Shown here in pieces: positions 1 through 6,829 of a stretch of 6,829 nucleotides of DNA. Where the stretch lies: positions 1 through 6,829 of the forward strand of contig QMLK01000049.1 in the NCBI GenBank assembly GCA_003646705.1, written 5' to 3'. The stretch comes from Deltaproteobacteria bacterium (GTDB lineage Bacteria > Desulfobacterota > B13-G15). The translations under genes and the position numbers were made by a program. The notes under the pieces are model-generated. The model worked only from the letters and a program-made list of their open reading frames with translations, was not told the origin of the DNA and made no database searches. Numbering within the stretch: the stretch's first letter is position 1; every line of letters starts with the position of its first letter.

Positions 1-2
1 GG

Positions 3-86
3 CTGGAGGGCAAGGGGGTGGAGGTCTACAAGGTGACCGTGTGGGAGTCGGAGGGGGCAGGGGCGAGCTATTTGAGGGAGCCATGA
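3..86 (+). CDS. queD: 6-carboxytetrahydropterin synthase (QueD / PTPS family), C-terminal end only
   Basis: Only the last 27 codons and a TGA stop are present; the gene begins before the window. The visible tail contains VEVYKVTVWES followed by ASYLREP. This matches the closing beta strand of QueD/6-pyruvoyltetrahydropterin synthases, where a V-x-V-W-E-(S/T) motif is followed by an A-x-Y end; the Glu in that motif is the family's pterin-anchoring residue. QueD converts 7,8-dihydroneopterin triphosphate to 6-carboxytetrahydropterin, the second step toward preQ0 and queuosine. Its stop overlaps the folE2 start (ATGA), so the two are probably translationally coupled. That neighbour makes the substrate, which supports the QueD reading over other PTPS subfamilies. 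Catalytic Cys and zinc-binding His residues lie outside the window, so the subfamily (QueD, PTPS-III or other) cannot be proved here. Confidence 0.78.
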   Translation: MEGKGVEVYKVTVWESEGAGASYLREP

Positions 87-848
87 AGGACGTCCAGAAC
101 CAGAGGGATCACCGGAACGTGGAGATCCAGAAGGTTGGGGTGAAGCAGGTGCGTTACCCCATCACGGTGCTCGACAAGTCCCAGGGTTTCCAGCACACGG
201 TGGCCACGGTGAACATGTACGTGAACCTGCCGCGCCACTTCAAGGGGACCCACATGAGCCGCTTCGTGGAGATCCTGAACAGATACCGGGGCAAGATAGG
301 TTTGAAGGAGCTCAGGCTGATCCTCGAGGAGATGAAGAAGAAGCTCAGGGCCAGAAGTGCCCACGTGGAGATCGAGTTCCCCTACTTCGTCGAGAAAAAG
401 GCACCGGTGACGGGCTCCCGAGGCCTCATGGAGTACATCTGCCGCTTCTACGGCTCAAGCGACCACTCCGACATCGACCTCTGCCTCGAGGTCAACGTCC
501 CCATAAGTACCGTCTGCCCCTGCTCCAAGGAGATCAGCGACCATGGGGCTCACAACCAGCGCGGGATGGTCCGGGTCAGGGTCCGTTTCAAGAAGCTGGT
601 CTGGATAGAGGACCTGATAAGGCTGGTGGAGGACTCGGCCAGTTGCGACCTCTACTCCATCCTCAAGCGTCCCGACGAGAAGTACGTCACCGAACGGGCC
701 TACGAGAACCCCATGTTCGTGGAGGATGTGGTCCGGGAGGTGGCCACGAAGCTGCAGGCCGATCCCAACATCACCTGGTTCTCCGTGGAGGCGGAGAACT
801 TCGAGTCCATCCACAACCACAGCGCCTATGCCTACGTAGAGGGCGGCC

Positions 849-865
<17 letters not shown>
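83..865 (+). CDS. folE2: GTP cyclohydrolase FolE2 (type IB)
   Basis: A 260-residue protein, normal length for FolE2. It hydrolyses GTP to 7,8-dihydroneopterin triphosphate and formate, the entry step for folate and for queuosine. Family features seen: the N-terminus MKDVQNQRD, a QHTVATVNMYVNLP strand, HFKGTHMSRFVEIL (residues 53-65), the active-site segment STVCPCSKEISDHGAHNQRG (142-161, with Cys145, Cys147 and His154), RPDEKYVTERAYENP (196-210), and the terminal ENFESIHNHSAYA (238-250), whose Glu and His residues bind the metal. FolE2 is unrelated in sequence to FolE1 and can work with metals other than zinc. The ATG at 83 is preferred over an in-frame GTG at 41 because the family begins MKDVQ, a GAGGGAG Shine-Dalgarno precedes it, and it overlaps the queD stop by 4 bases. 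Its last 17 bases overlap the convergent ParB-like gene. Confidence 0.97.
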
Positions 866-3100
<2,235 letters not shown>

Positions 3101-3634
3101 TCACCCTCCTTCCTCGAGGATCTTGGTCCCCAAGTATATGTACTGGAGCCCTGAGACACAGGTCAGGGCCGCCACCAGCCCTATCAGATAGGGGGCCAGC
3201 GGCATAAGGGACGGGAGGATCTCCCGGGCCAACACCAGGGCCACGAGCACCACCTGAGAGACCGTTGTGGCCTTGCTCAGGGGTGTCGGTTGGGCCACGG
3301 GCCTACAAGAGGCCATCACCAATATGGCGAAGCCCAGCAGGATCAGCAGATCCCTCGCGATCACCACCACGGTGAGCCACAGAGGCAACTCCCCCTTGGC
3401 CCCGAGGACCACAAAGGCGGTGGCCAGGAGCAGCTTGTCCGCCACGGGGTCGAGGTAGGCCCCGAGCTTGGTCCTCTGCCCAAGGAGGCGGGCCGAAAGC
3501 CCGTCCAGGGCATCGGTGATCCCCGCGGCCAGGAAGACCCCGAAGGCCTCTTGCCTCCTCCCGTACAGCAGCAGGATGAGGAAGACCGGGATGAGGAGGA
3601 TCCGGAAGATGGTCAAGGAGTTGGGTAGGTTCAT
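3101..3634 (-). CDS. pgsA: CDP-diacylglycerol--glycerol-3-phosphate 3-phosphatidyltransferase
   Basis: A 177-residue integral membrane protein, the usual length for PgsA. It makes phosphatidylglycerol phosphate from CDP-diacylglycerol and glycerol-3-phosphate, the committed step to phosphatidylglycerol and cardiolipin. The complete CDP-alcohol phosphotransferase signature is visible: D41-x2-D44-G45-x2-A48-R49-x8-G58-x3-D62-x3-D66, whose aspartates bind the metals and act in catalysis. The N-terminus NLPNSLTIFRILLIP is typical of PgsA rather than of phosphatidylserine or cardiolipin synthase branches. Hydrophobic segments lie at about 6-24, 30-42, 66-80, 84-108, 122-137 and 143-165. Its ATG overlaps the dnaB stop (ATGA), and eno starts 3 bases after its own stop, so it is sandwiched in one transcription unit. 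Confidence 0.95.
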   Translation of the reverse strand: MNLPNSLTIFRILLIPVFLILLLYGRRQEAFGVFLAAGITDALDGLSARLLGQRTKLGAYLDPVADKLLLATAFVVLGAKGELPLWLTVVVIARDLLILLGFAILVMASCRPVAQPTPLSKATTVSQVVLVALVLAREILPSLMPLAPYLIGLVAALTCVSGLQYIYLGTKILEEGG

Positions 3635-4977
3635 CCCTCGTAGTCGCCCCGGTAAAGGTCCCTGAAGGTGGTGAGCTCAGGGATGAAGGAGAGCTCCACC
3701 GTGCCCGTTGGACCGTTGCGCTGCTTGCCTATGATCACCTCGGCGATGCCCTTCTTGTCCGAGTGGGGGTTGTAGACCTCGTCCCGGTAGAGGAAGATGA
3801 TGAGGTCTGCGTCCTGCTCTATGGCCCCCGACTCCCGGAGGTCCGCCAGTTGGGGTCTGCGGCCAGGGCGGTCCTCTGCCCTGCGGGACAGCTGACTTAT
3901 GGCGATGACGGGGATGGAGAGCTCCTTGGCCAGGGCCTTCAGCGACCGCGAGATCTCCGATATCTCCTGTTCCCTGCGCTCGGCCGAGCTCCGGCCCCTC
4001 ATGAGCTGAAGGTAGTCGATGATGATGAGCCCGAGGCCCGTCTCCCCCTTGAGCCTGCGGGCCTTTGCCCTCAGCTCCAGGACCGACAGCGCCGGGGTGT
4101 CGTCGATCACTATGGGGGCATCGGCCAAGGTGCTGGCGGCCATGGTCAACTTCTGCAGGTCCCCCTCGGAGAGGAAGCCGCTGCGGACCTTGGAGGCGCT
4201 CACCTTGGCCTCCGAGCAGAGCATCCTCAGGGCCAGTTGTTCCTTGGACATCTCCATGGAGAAGATGGCCGTGGGGACCTTGGCCTCCACCGCCGCGTAC
4301 TGGGCTATGTTGAGGCAGAAGGCGGTCTTGCCCATGGAGGGGCGGCCCGCCACGATGATGAGGTCCGAGGGCTGAAAACCGGCGGTCTTGCGGTCCAGGT
4401 CCTTGAACCCCGAGGGGACCCCGGTGATCAGTTCCTTCTTCTCGTAGAGGCGTTCTATGGAGCGGAAGGCCTCCTTCAGTACCTCCTTGATAGGGAAGAA
4501 GGCCGGTCTGACCCGGAATTGGGAGATGCTGAAGATGGCCTGCTCGGCCTGGTCCAACAGCTCCTCGATGTCCTGTCCCTCGCGATAGCACTCGGTCACG
4601 ATGTCGGTGGCCGCAGCGATGAGCCTCCTGAGCAGCGCCTTCTCCTTGACGATCTTGGCGTAGTAGGCGATGTTGGCCGCCGTGGGGACGGCGTCGGCCA
4701 ACTGGGCCAGGTAGGTGGCCCCTCCGATCCTCTCCAGGTCTTTGGACCTCTTGAGCTCGTTGGTCAGCGTGATCAGGTCCAGGGGCTCTCCTCGCTCGAA
4801 GAGCGATATCATCGCCCCGAAGATCCTCTGATGGGCCTCCTTGTAGAAGTCCCCGGGGCGCAGCAGCTCCAGCACGCGGTTCATGGCTTCGTTGTCGATG
4901 ATGATGCCGCCGAGGACCGACTGTTCCGCCTCAAGGCTGTGGGGGGGTACCTTGGGAGAGGGGACCTCCCCGGCCAT
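3631..4977 (-). CDS. dnaB: replicative DNA helicase DnaB
   Basis: A 448-residue RecA-fold hexameric helicase that unwinds DNA ahead of the replication fork and recruits primase. The N-terminal domain begins PPHSLEAEQSVLGGIIID (11-28). A linker leads to the ATPase domain with TGVPSGFKDLDRKTAGFQPSDL (185-206), Walker A GRPSMGKT (211-218, Lys217), the catalytic Glu242 in FSMEMSKEQLALRML, Walker B LIIIDYLQLM (317-326), the SQLSRRAE sensor (361-368), the RRPQLADLRESGAIEQDADLI motif (373-393), and the arginine-finger region GKQRNGPTG (417-425). The length is normal and no intein interrupts the ATPase core. The start ATG lies 4 bases after rplI, and its GAGGAA Shine-Dalgarno lies inside the last rplI codons. 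Its stop overlaps pgsA. An rplI-dnaB pairing is common in bacteria. Confidence 0.99.
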   Translation of the reverse strand: MAGEVPSPKVPPHSLEAEQSVLGGIIIDNEAMNRVLELLRPGDFYKEAHQRIFGAMISLFERGEPLDLITLTNELKRSKDLERIGGATYLAQLADAVPTAANIAYYAKIVKEKALLRRLIAAATDIVTECYREGQDIEELLDQAEQAIFSISQFRVRPAFFPIKEVLKEAFRSIERLYEKKELITGVPSGFKDLDRKTAGFQPSDLIIVAGRPSMGKTAFCLNIAQYAAVEAKVPTAIFSMEMSKEQLALRMLCSEAKVSASKVRSGFLSEGDLQKLTMAASTLADAPIVIDDTPALSVLELRAKARRLKGETGLGLIIIDYLQLMRGRSSAERREQEISEISRSLKALAKELSIPVIAISQLSRRAEDRPGRRPQLADLRESGAIEQDADLIIFLYRDEVYNPHSDKKGIAEVIIGKQRNGPTGTVELSFIPELTTFRDLYRGDYEG

Positions 4978-4981
4978 CTCC

Positions 4982-5428
4982 CTATTCCTCTTTCTCCACC
5001 CAGAGCTTGAGCTCCACCGTCACCTCCGGATGGAGCTTGATGGGGACGGTGTAGGCCCCCGTGACCTTGATGGGCTCTGAGAGCTCGATCCTCTTCCGGT
5101 CCACCTCAAGGCCCATGCCCTTTAAGGCCTCCTCTATGTCGGCGGAGGTGACGGCCCCGAAGAGCTTCCCATCGCCCCCTGCTGGTCTGCGGATGGTGCA
5201 GCTGAGCTCCGAGATCCGTGCGGCCAGCTCCTTGGCCCGCTCCAGCTCCCGCTGCTGCCTCCGTTGCCTCAACTGCCGGCGCTGCTCCAGGGCCTTGAGG
5301 TTCTCTGGGGTGGCCGCCTGGGCCAACCCCTTGGGGATGAGGTAGTTGCGGGCGTAGCCGTCCTTTACCCTCACCACCTCTCCCGCCTTTCCCAGGTGGG
5401 AGATGTCCTCCATGAGGATGACGTCCAT
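4982..5428 (-). CDS. rplI: 50S ribosomal protein L9
   Basis: A 148-residue protein with the two-domain dumbbell layout of bacterial L9, which binds 23S rRNA near the L1 stalk base. The N-terminal RNA-binding domain carries MDVILMEDISHLGKAGEVV and the family signature G-K-A-G-E-x3-V-K-D-G-Y-A-R-N-Y-L-I-P-K-G-L-A (13-36). A long charged connecting helix follows (about 41-75, EQRRQLRQRRQQRELERAKEL). The C-terminal domain has GGDGKLFGAVTSADIEEAL (84-102), KRIELSEPIKVTGAYTVPIKLHPEV (112-136) and ends VELKLWVEKEE. The start ATG follows AGGAGGTCCCCG, with the Shine-Dalgarno overlapping the rpsR stop codon TAG 10 bases upstream. Confidence 0.98.
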   Translation of the reverse strand: MDVILMEDISHLGKAGEVVRVKDGYARNYLIPKGLAQAATPENLKALEQRRQLRQRRQQRELERAKELAARISELSCTIRRPAGGDGKLFGAVTSADIEEALKGMGLEVDRKRIELSEPIKVTGAYTVPIKLHPEVTVELKLWVEKEE

Positions 5429-5438
5429 CGGGGACCTC

Positions 5439-5678
5439 CTACTCGGGGATTATGGTGAAGGGCAGAAGGGCCACGTGCCGTGCCCTCTTGATCGCCCTGG
5501 TGAGCTGCCGTTGGTGTTTGGCACAGTTGCCGGTGATCCTCCTCGGCAGGATCTTGGCCCGCTCGCTGAGGAAGCTCTTCAAGAGCTCGTAATTCTTGTA
5601 GTCTATGACCAGGGATGGATCTGCACAGAAGCGGCAGAACTTCTTACGTGGATAGTACCTCGTCTTAGGCCTTGCCAT
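5439..5678 (-). CDS. rpsR: 30S ribosomal protein S18 (zinc-ribbon C+ form)
   Basis: A 79-residue S18, which forms a heterodimer with S6 on the platform of the 30S subunit. The whole family pattern is present: [10 protein letters not shown] (11-20), [50 protein letters not shown]. Cys15, Cys18, Cys52 and His55 form a full zinc-ligand set, so this is the C+ form rather than the cysteine-free one used by many bacteria under zinc limitation. The ATG at 5678 follows AAGGAGGTAGAG, 10 bases after the ssb stop. It sits in the conserved rpsF-ssb-rpsR-rplI order. Confidence 0.99.
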   Translation of the reverse strand: MARPKTRYYPRKKFCRFCADPSLVIDYKNYELLKSFLSERAKILPRRITGNCAKHQRQLTRAIKRARHVALLPFTIIPE

Positions 5679-5688
5679 CTCTACCTCC

Positions 5689-6009
5689 TTACTTTGTAGC
5701 GATCAACGAGACCCTTCGAGCCACCACCCCCATCTCGGTCCTGGGGCCGGTCTCGTCTTGCCATCTCCTCCTGAAGAGTTCCCCCTCCACGAAGACGTTG
5801 GCCCCCTCCTTCACCCCTTTGGCCCACCTCTCCCCCTCCGTCCCTACGGCGAGGACCTCCACTTCGAGGGACCCCTGGGGGATCTCCAGTCCCCTCAAGG
5901 GGGGCAAACGTAAGGTGAAGAAGACCACCGCCTTCCCCTTCTGAGTGTACCTCACCTCAGGCCGGGAGCTGAGCTTGCCGGCCAGGATCACCCGGTTGAG
6001 GTAGAACAA
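5689..6009 (-). CDS. ssb: short single-stranded DNA-binding protein (SSB-type OB fold, no acidic tail)
   Basis: A 106-residue protein that contains little beyond one OB fold. It aligns to SSB by [32 protein letters not shown] (4-35; usual form NkviLiGrLtrdPElRyTpsGkava), [30 protein letters not shown] (49-78) and [23 protein letters not shown] (81-103). The canonical rpsF-ssb-rpsR position supports the call. It ends VSLIATK right after the last strand. The disordered linker and the acidic D-x-x-F tip that recruits other replication and repair proteins are absent, and most bacterial SSBs are 140-180 residues. The start is TTG, with GGGGAGG and AGGAGG just upstream; no other start codon fits the family's N-terminus. 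Its first 22 bases overlap the rpsF end in another frame. It could be a PriB-like accessory or a second SSB paralogue rather than the main SSB. Confidence 0.85.
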   Translation of the reverse strand: MFYLNRVILAGKLSSRPEVRYTQKGKAVVFFTLRLPPLRGLEIPQGSLEVEVLAVGTEGERWAKGVKEGANVFVEGELFRRRWQDETGPRTEMGVVARRVSLIATK

Positions 6010-6323
6010 GCCTCCTCCCCTTGGGCAGGTGGTATGCCGTCCTCGAGCCTGATGGTGAGGTAACGCAAAACGTCTTCCCTCAGTTCTAAGGCCCTTTCGT
6101 ACTCGGCCGTGAAGGTCGCCCGAGCGCGGAAGTAAAGGAGGAAGTAATAGGCCTTGGTCTTCTTCTCGATGGGGTAGGCGAGATCCCTAAGTCCCCACTC
6201 CTCCACCCGTACCACCTCCCCCCCGGCGGAGGCGATCATCCCTTTTATCTCTTCCAAAACCCCCTTGGCCTCCTCCGGGGTGAGGTCAGGGGAGAGGAGC
6301 ACCATCGATTCGTAATCCCTCAT
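5988..6323 (-). CDS. rpsF: 30S ribosomal protein S6
   Basis: A 111-residue S6, which pairs with S18 on the 30S platform. Seen: MRDYESMVLLSPDLTPEEAKGVLEEIKGMI (1-30), then GGEVVRVEEWGLRDLAYPIEKKTKAYYFLLYF (34-65), where WGLRDLAYPI is the family's hallmark, and LELREDVLRYLTIRLED (79-95). The ATG at 6323 is chosen over an in-frame GTG at 6329. S6 normally starts MrxYE, and AGGAGG lies 5 bases before this ATG, whereas it would run into the GTG. The C-terminal tail ([11 protein letters not shown]) is unconserved and is read from DNA that also encodes the ssb start. It is the first gene of the tight rpsF-to-ParB block and is preceded by a structured leader. Confidence 0.97.
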   Translation of the reverse strand: MRDYESMVLLSPDLTPEEAKGVLEEIKGMIASAGGEVVRVEEWGLRDLAYPIEKKTKAYYFLLYFRARATFTAEYERALELREDVLRYLTIRLEDGIPPAQGEEACSTSTG

Positions 6324-6380
6324 CTTCACCTCCTCACGGCCTTTTTGGCCCTGATCTCTCAGGGCAAGGAGGCCCTTCCT
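6324..6380 (-). promoter_or_regulatory. structured leader before rpsF (candidate S6:S18 autoregulatory element)
   Basis: These 57 bases separate the yajC stop from rpsF. Read as mRNA they hold GCCCUGA-GAGA-UCAGGGC, a perfect 7-bp stem with a GNRA tetraloop (positions 6365-6359 and 6354-6348). A second possible hairpin, GGCC-AAAAA-GGCC (6350-6347 and 6341-6338), shares bases with the first. A CCUCCU at 6372-6367 can pair with the rpsF Shine-Dalgarno AGGAGG at 6334-6329, and GCC/GGC can extend this around an asymmetric loop containing CGUG. No U-tract follows either hairpin, so it is not an intrinsic terminator. Leaders of rpsF bound by S6:S18 are known in several bacteria and carry a CCG in a bulge; a GGCCG occurs here just before the Shine-Dalgarno. 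The function is inferred. Confidence 0.45.
6329..6334 (-). promoter_or_regulatory. rpsF Shine-Dalgarno that decides the start
   Basis: AGGAGG on the minus strand, 5 bases before the ATG at 6323. It overlaps or abuts an alternative in-frame GTG at 6329, which makes that GTG an unlikely start. Confidence 0.85.
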
Positions 6381-6689
6381 TTACTCCTTGGCCAGTCCGG
6401 CGATGTAGTTTCGGTTGACCTTGACCCGGACCTTGTCGGCCACCTGAAGGATGACCTCGTTCCCTTCGAGGTTGACAATAGTGCCGTACAGGCCCCCTGC
6501 AGTCAGGACCTTATCGCCCTTCTTCAGGCTTTCCAAGAGTCTACGGTGTTCCTTGGCCCTCTTTTGTTGGGGCCGTATCAATATAAAGTAGAAGATGACG
6601 AAGAGCAAGATGAGGGGCAGCAGGGCCGCAAACCCCCCTCCTCCCCCTCCTTCTCCTGCAGGGGCCATGGCGTGAGCTATCTCCAACAT
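6381..6689 (-). CDS. yajC: preprotein translocase subunit YajC
   Basis: A 102-residue single-pass membrane protein that associates with SecDF and the SecYEG translocon. It shows the YajC layout: a short N-terminal tail with a run of six glycines (14-19), one transmembrane helix (about 20-38, AALLPLILLFVIFYFILI), the hallmark IRPQQKRAKEHRRLLESLKKGDKV (38-61), then TAGGLYGTIVNLEGNEVILQVADKVRVKVNRNYIAGL. The ATG at 6689 is chosen because AGGAGG lies 6 bases upstream; an in-frame ATG at 6728 would add 13 residues with no good Shine-Dalgarno and an atypical N-terminus. It follows tgt, the usual tgt-yajC order in bacteria. SecD and SecF are not in the window; they often follow yajC but here rpsF does. 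Confidence 0.96.
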   Translation of the reverse strand: MLEIAHAMAPAGEGGGGGGFAALLPLILLFVIFYFILIRPQQKRAKEHRRLLESLKKGDKVLTAGGLYGTIVNLEGNEVILQVADKVRVKVNRNYIAGLAKE

Positions 6690-6743
6690 ACTGGACCTCC
6701 TCGTCAGTTGCTGGCATGAAGATACCATGGTAGGGGCTGTATC
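6690..6743 (-). other. tgt-yajC intergenic spacer
   Basis: These 54 bases contain the yajC Shine-Dalgarno (AGGAGG at 6701-6696) and a 10-base palindrome, TACCATGGTA, at 6723-6732. I see no convincing -35/-10 pair and no hairpin with a U-tract. yajC is probably read through from tgt. Confidence 0.5.
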
Positions 6744-6829
6744 TCAAGCCTCGGTCCTCCTCTGGTAAAACCGGCGGTAGAAGTCCTCGAAGCGGTCCTC
6801 GGCGAGGGCCCGACGGACCTCACGCATGA
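6744..6829 (-). CDS. tgt: queuine tRNA-ribosyltransferase, C-terminal end only
   Basis: The last 27 codons and a TGA stop are visible; the gene continues beyond the right edge. The tail MREVRRALAEDRFEDFYRRFYQRR matches the usual Tgt ending (MReIRxAIxxgrFxeFxxxF). Its position directly upstream of yajC is the classic tgt-yajC arrangement, which supports the call. Tgt exchanges guanine-34 of GUN-anticodon tRNAs for preQ1 (bacteria) in queuosine biosynthesis. This is the same pathway as queD/folE2 at the other end of the window. The catalytic aspartates and zinc-binding cysteines lie outside the window. Confidence 0.85.
   Translation of the reverse strand, partial: MREVRRALAEDRFEDFYRRFYQRRTEA

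Noticed and set aside
41..82. N-terminal extension of FolE2 from an upstream GTG
   Set aside because: These bases encode the QueD C-terminus in another frame. The FolE2 family begins MKDVQ at the ATG at 83, which has its own Shine-Dalgarno.
3677..4591. 304-residue minus-strand frame within dnaB
   Set aside because: Frame-shifted reading of dnaB, very rich in Gly, His, Arg and Pro, with no domain.
3763..5010. 415-residue open frame on the + strand opposite dnaB
   Set aside because: Low-complexity Gly/Leu/Asp-rich translation antisense to an intact DnaB with all helicase motifs.
6348..6365. Hairpin after yajC as an intrinsic terminator
   Set aside because: In the direction of transcription the stem is followed by an A-rich stretch, not U's, so it is better read as leader structure.
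6723..6732. Palindrome TACCATGGTA between tgt and yajC as an operator
   Set aside because: Only 10 bases, not repeated elsewhere in the spacer, and no promoter elements beside it; could easily be chance.

Overview
The window is a gene-dense, GC-rich stretch of bacterial chromosome made of housekeeping genes. Almost every base is coding, and neighbouring genes overlap or sit 3 to 10 bases apart. Arginine is often encoded by AGG, Shine-Dalgarno sites are strong and purine-rich, and two genes start with TTG. FolE2, QueD, Tgt, YajC, a zinc-ribbon S18 and the rpsF-ssb-rpsR-rplI-dnaB order together point to a GC-rich, possibly thermophilic, bacterium near the Desulfobacterota or a related deep lineage. 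That placement is inference from gene content and codon flavour, not a phylogeny.

Left part (1-865, + strand): the 3' end of a QueD/6-pyruvoyltetrahydropterin-synthase family gene, coupled by an ATGA overlap to a complete folE2 (GTP cyclohydrolase IB). These are the first two steps of queuosine precursor synthesis; FolE2 also feeds folate.

Middle and right (849-6829, - strand): a long co-directional run, in transcription order tgt (3' end only), yajC, rpsF, ssb, rpsR, rplI, dnaB, pgsA, eno and a solo ParB-like gene. It combines tRNA queuosine insertion (Tgt), Sec translocase accessory (YajC), ribosomal proteins S6, S18 and L9, ssDNA binding, replicative helicase, phosphatidylglycerol synthesis, glycolysis, and a DNA-binding ParB-domain protein. 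From rpsF to the ParB-like gene all junctions are overlaps or gaps of at most 10 bases, so this block is probably one transcription unit. The run meets folE2 tail to tail with a 17-base overlap of coding sequence.

The only non-coding stretches of any size are 54 bases before yajC and 57 bases before rpsF. The latter can form a GNRA-capped hairpin, a second overlapping hairpin, and an alternative pairing that would mask the rpsF Shine-Dalgarno. It is the best candidate for a regulatory element here, possibly an S6:S18 autoregulatory leader. The other points worth a second look are a very short SSB without the usual acidic tail and a ParB-like protein without ParA whose CTP-binding motifs are altered. 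I saw no CRISPR array, mobile element, tRNA, rRNA or clear defence system.
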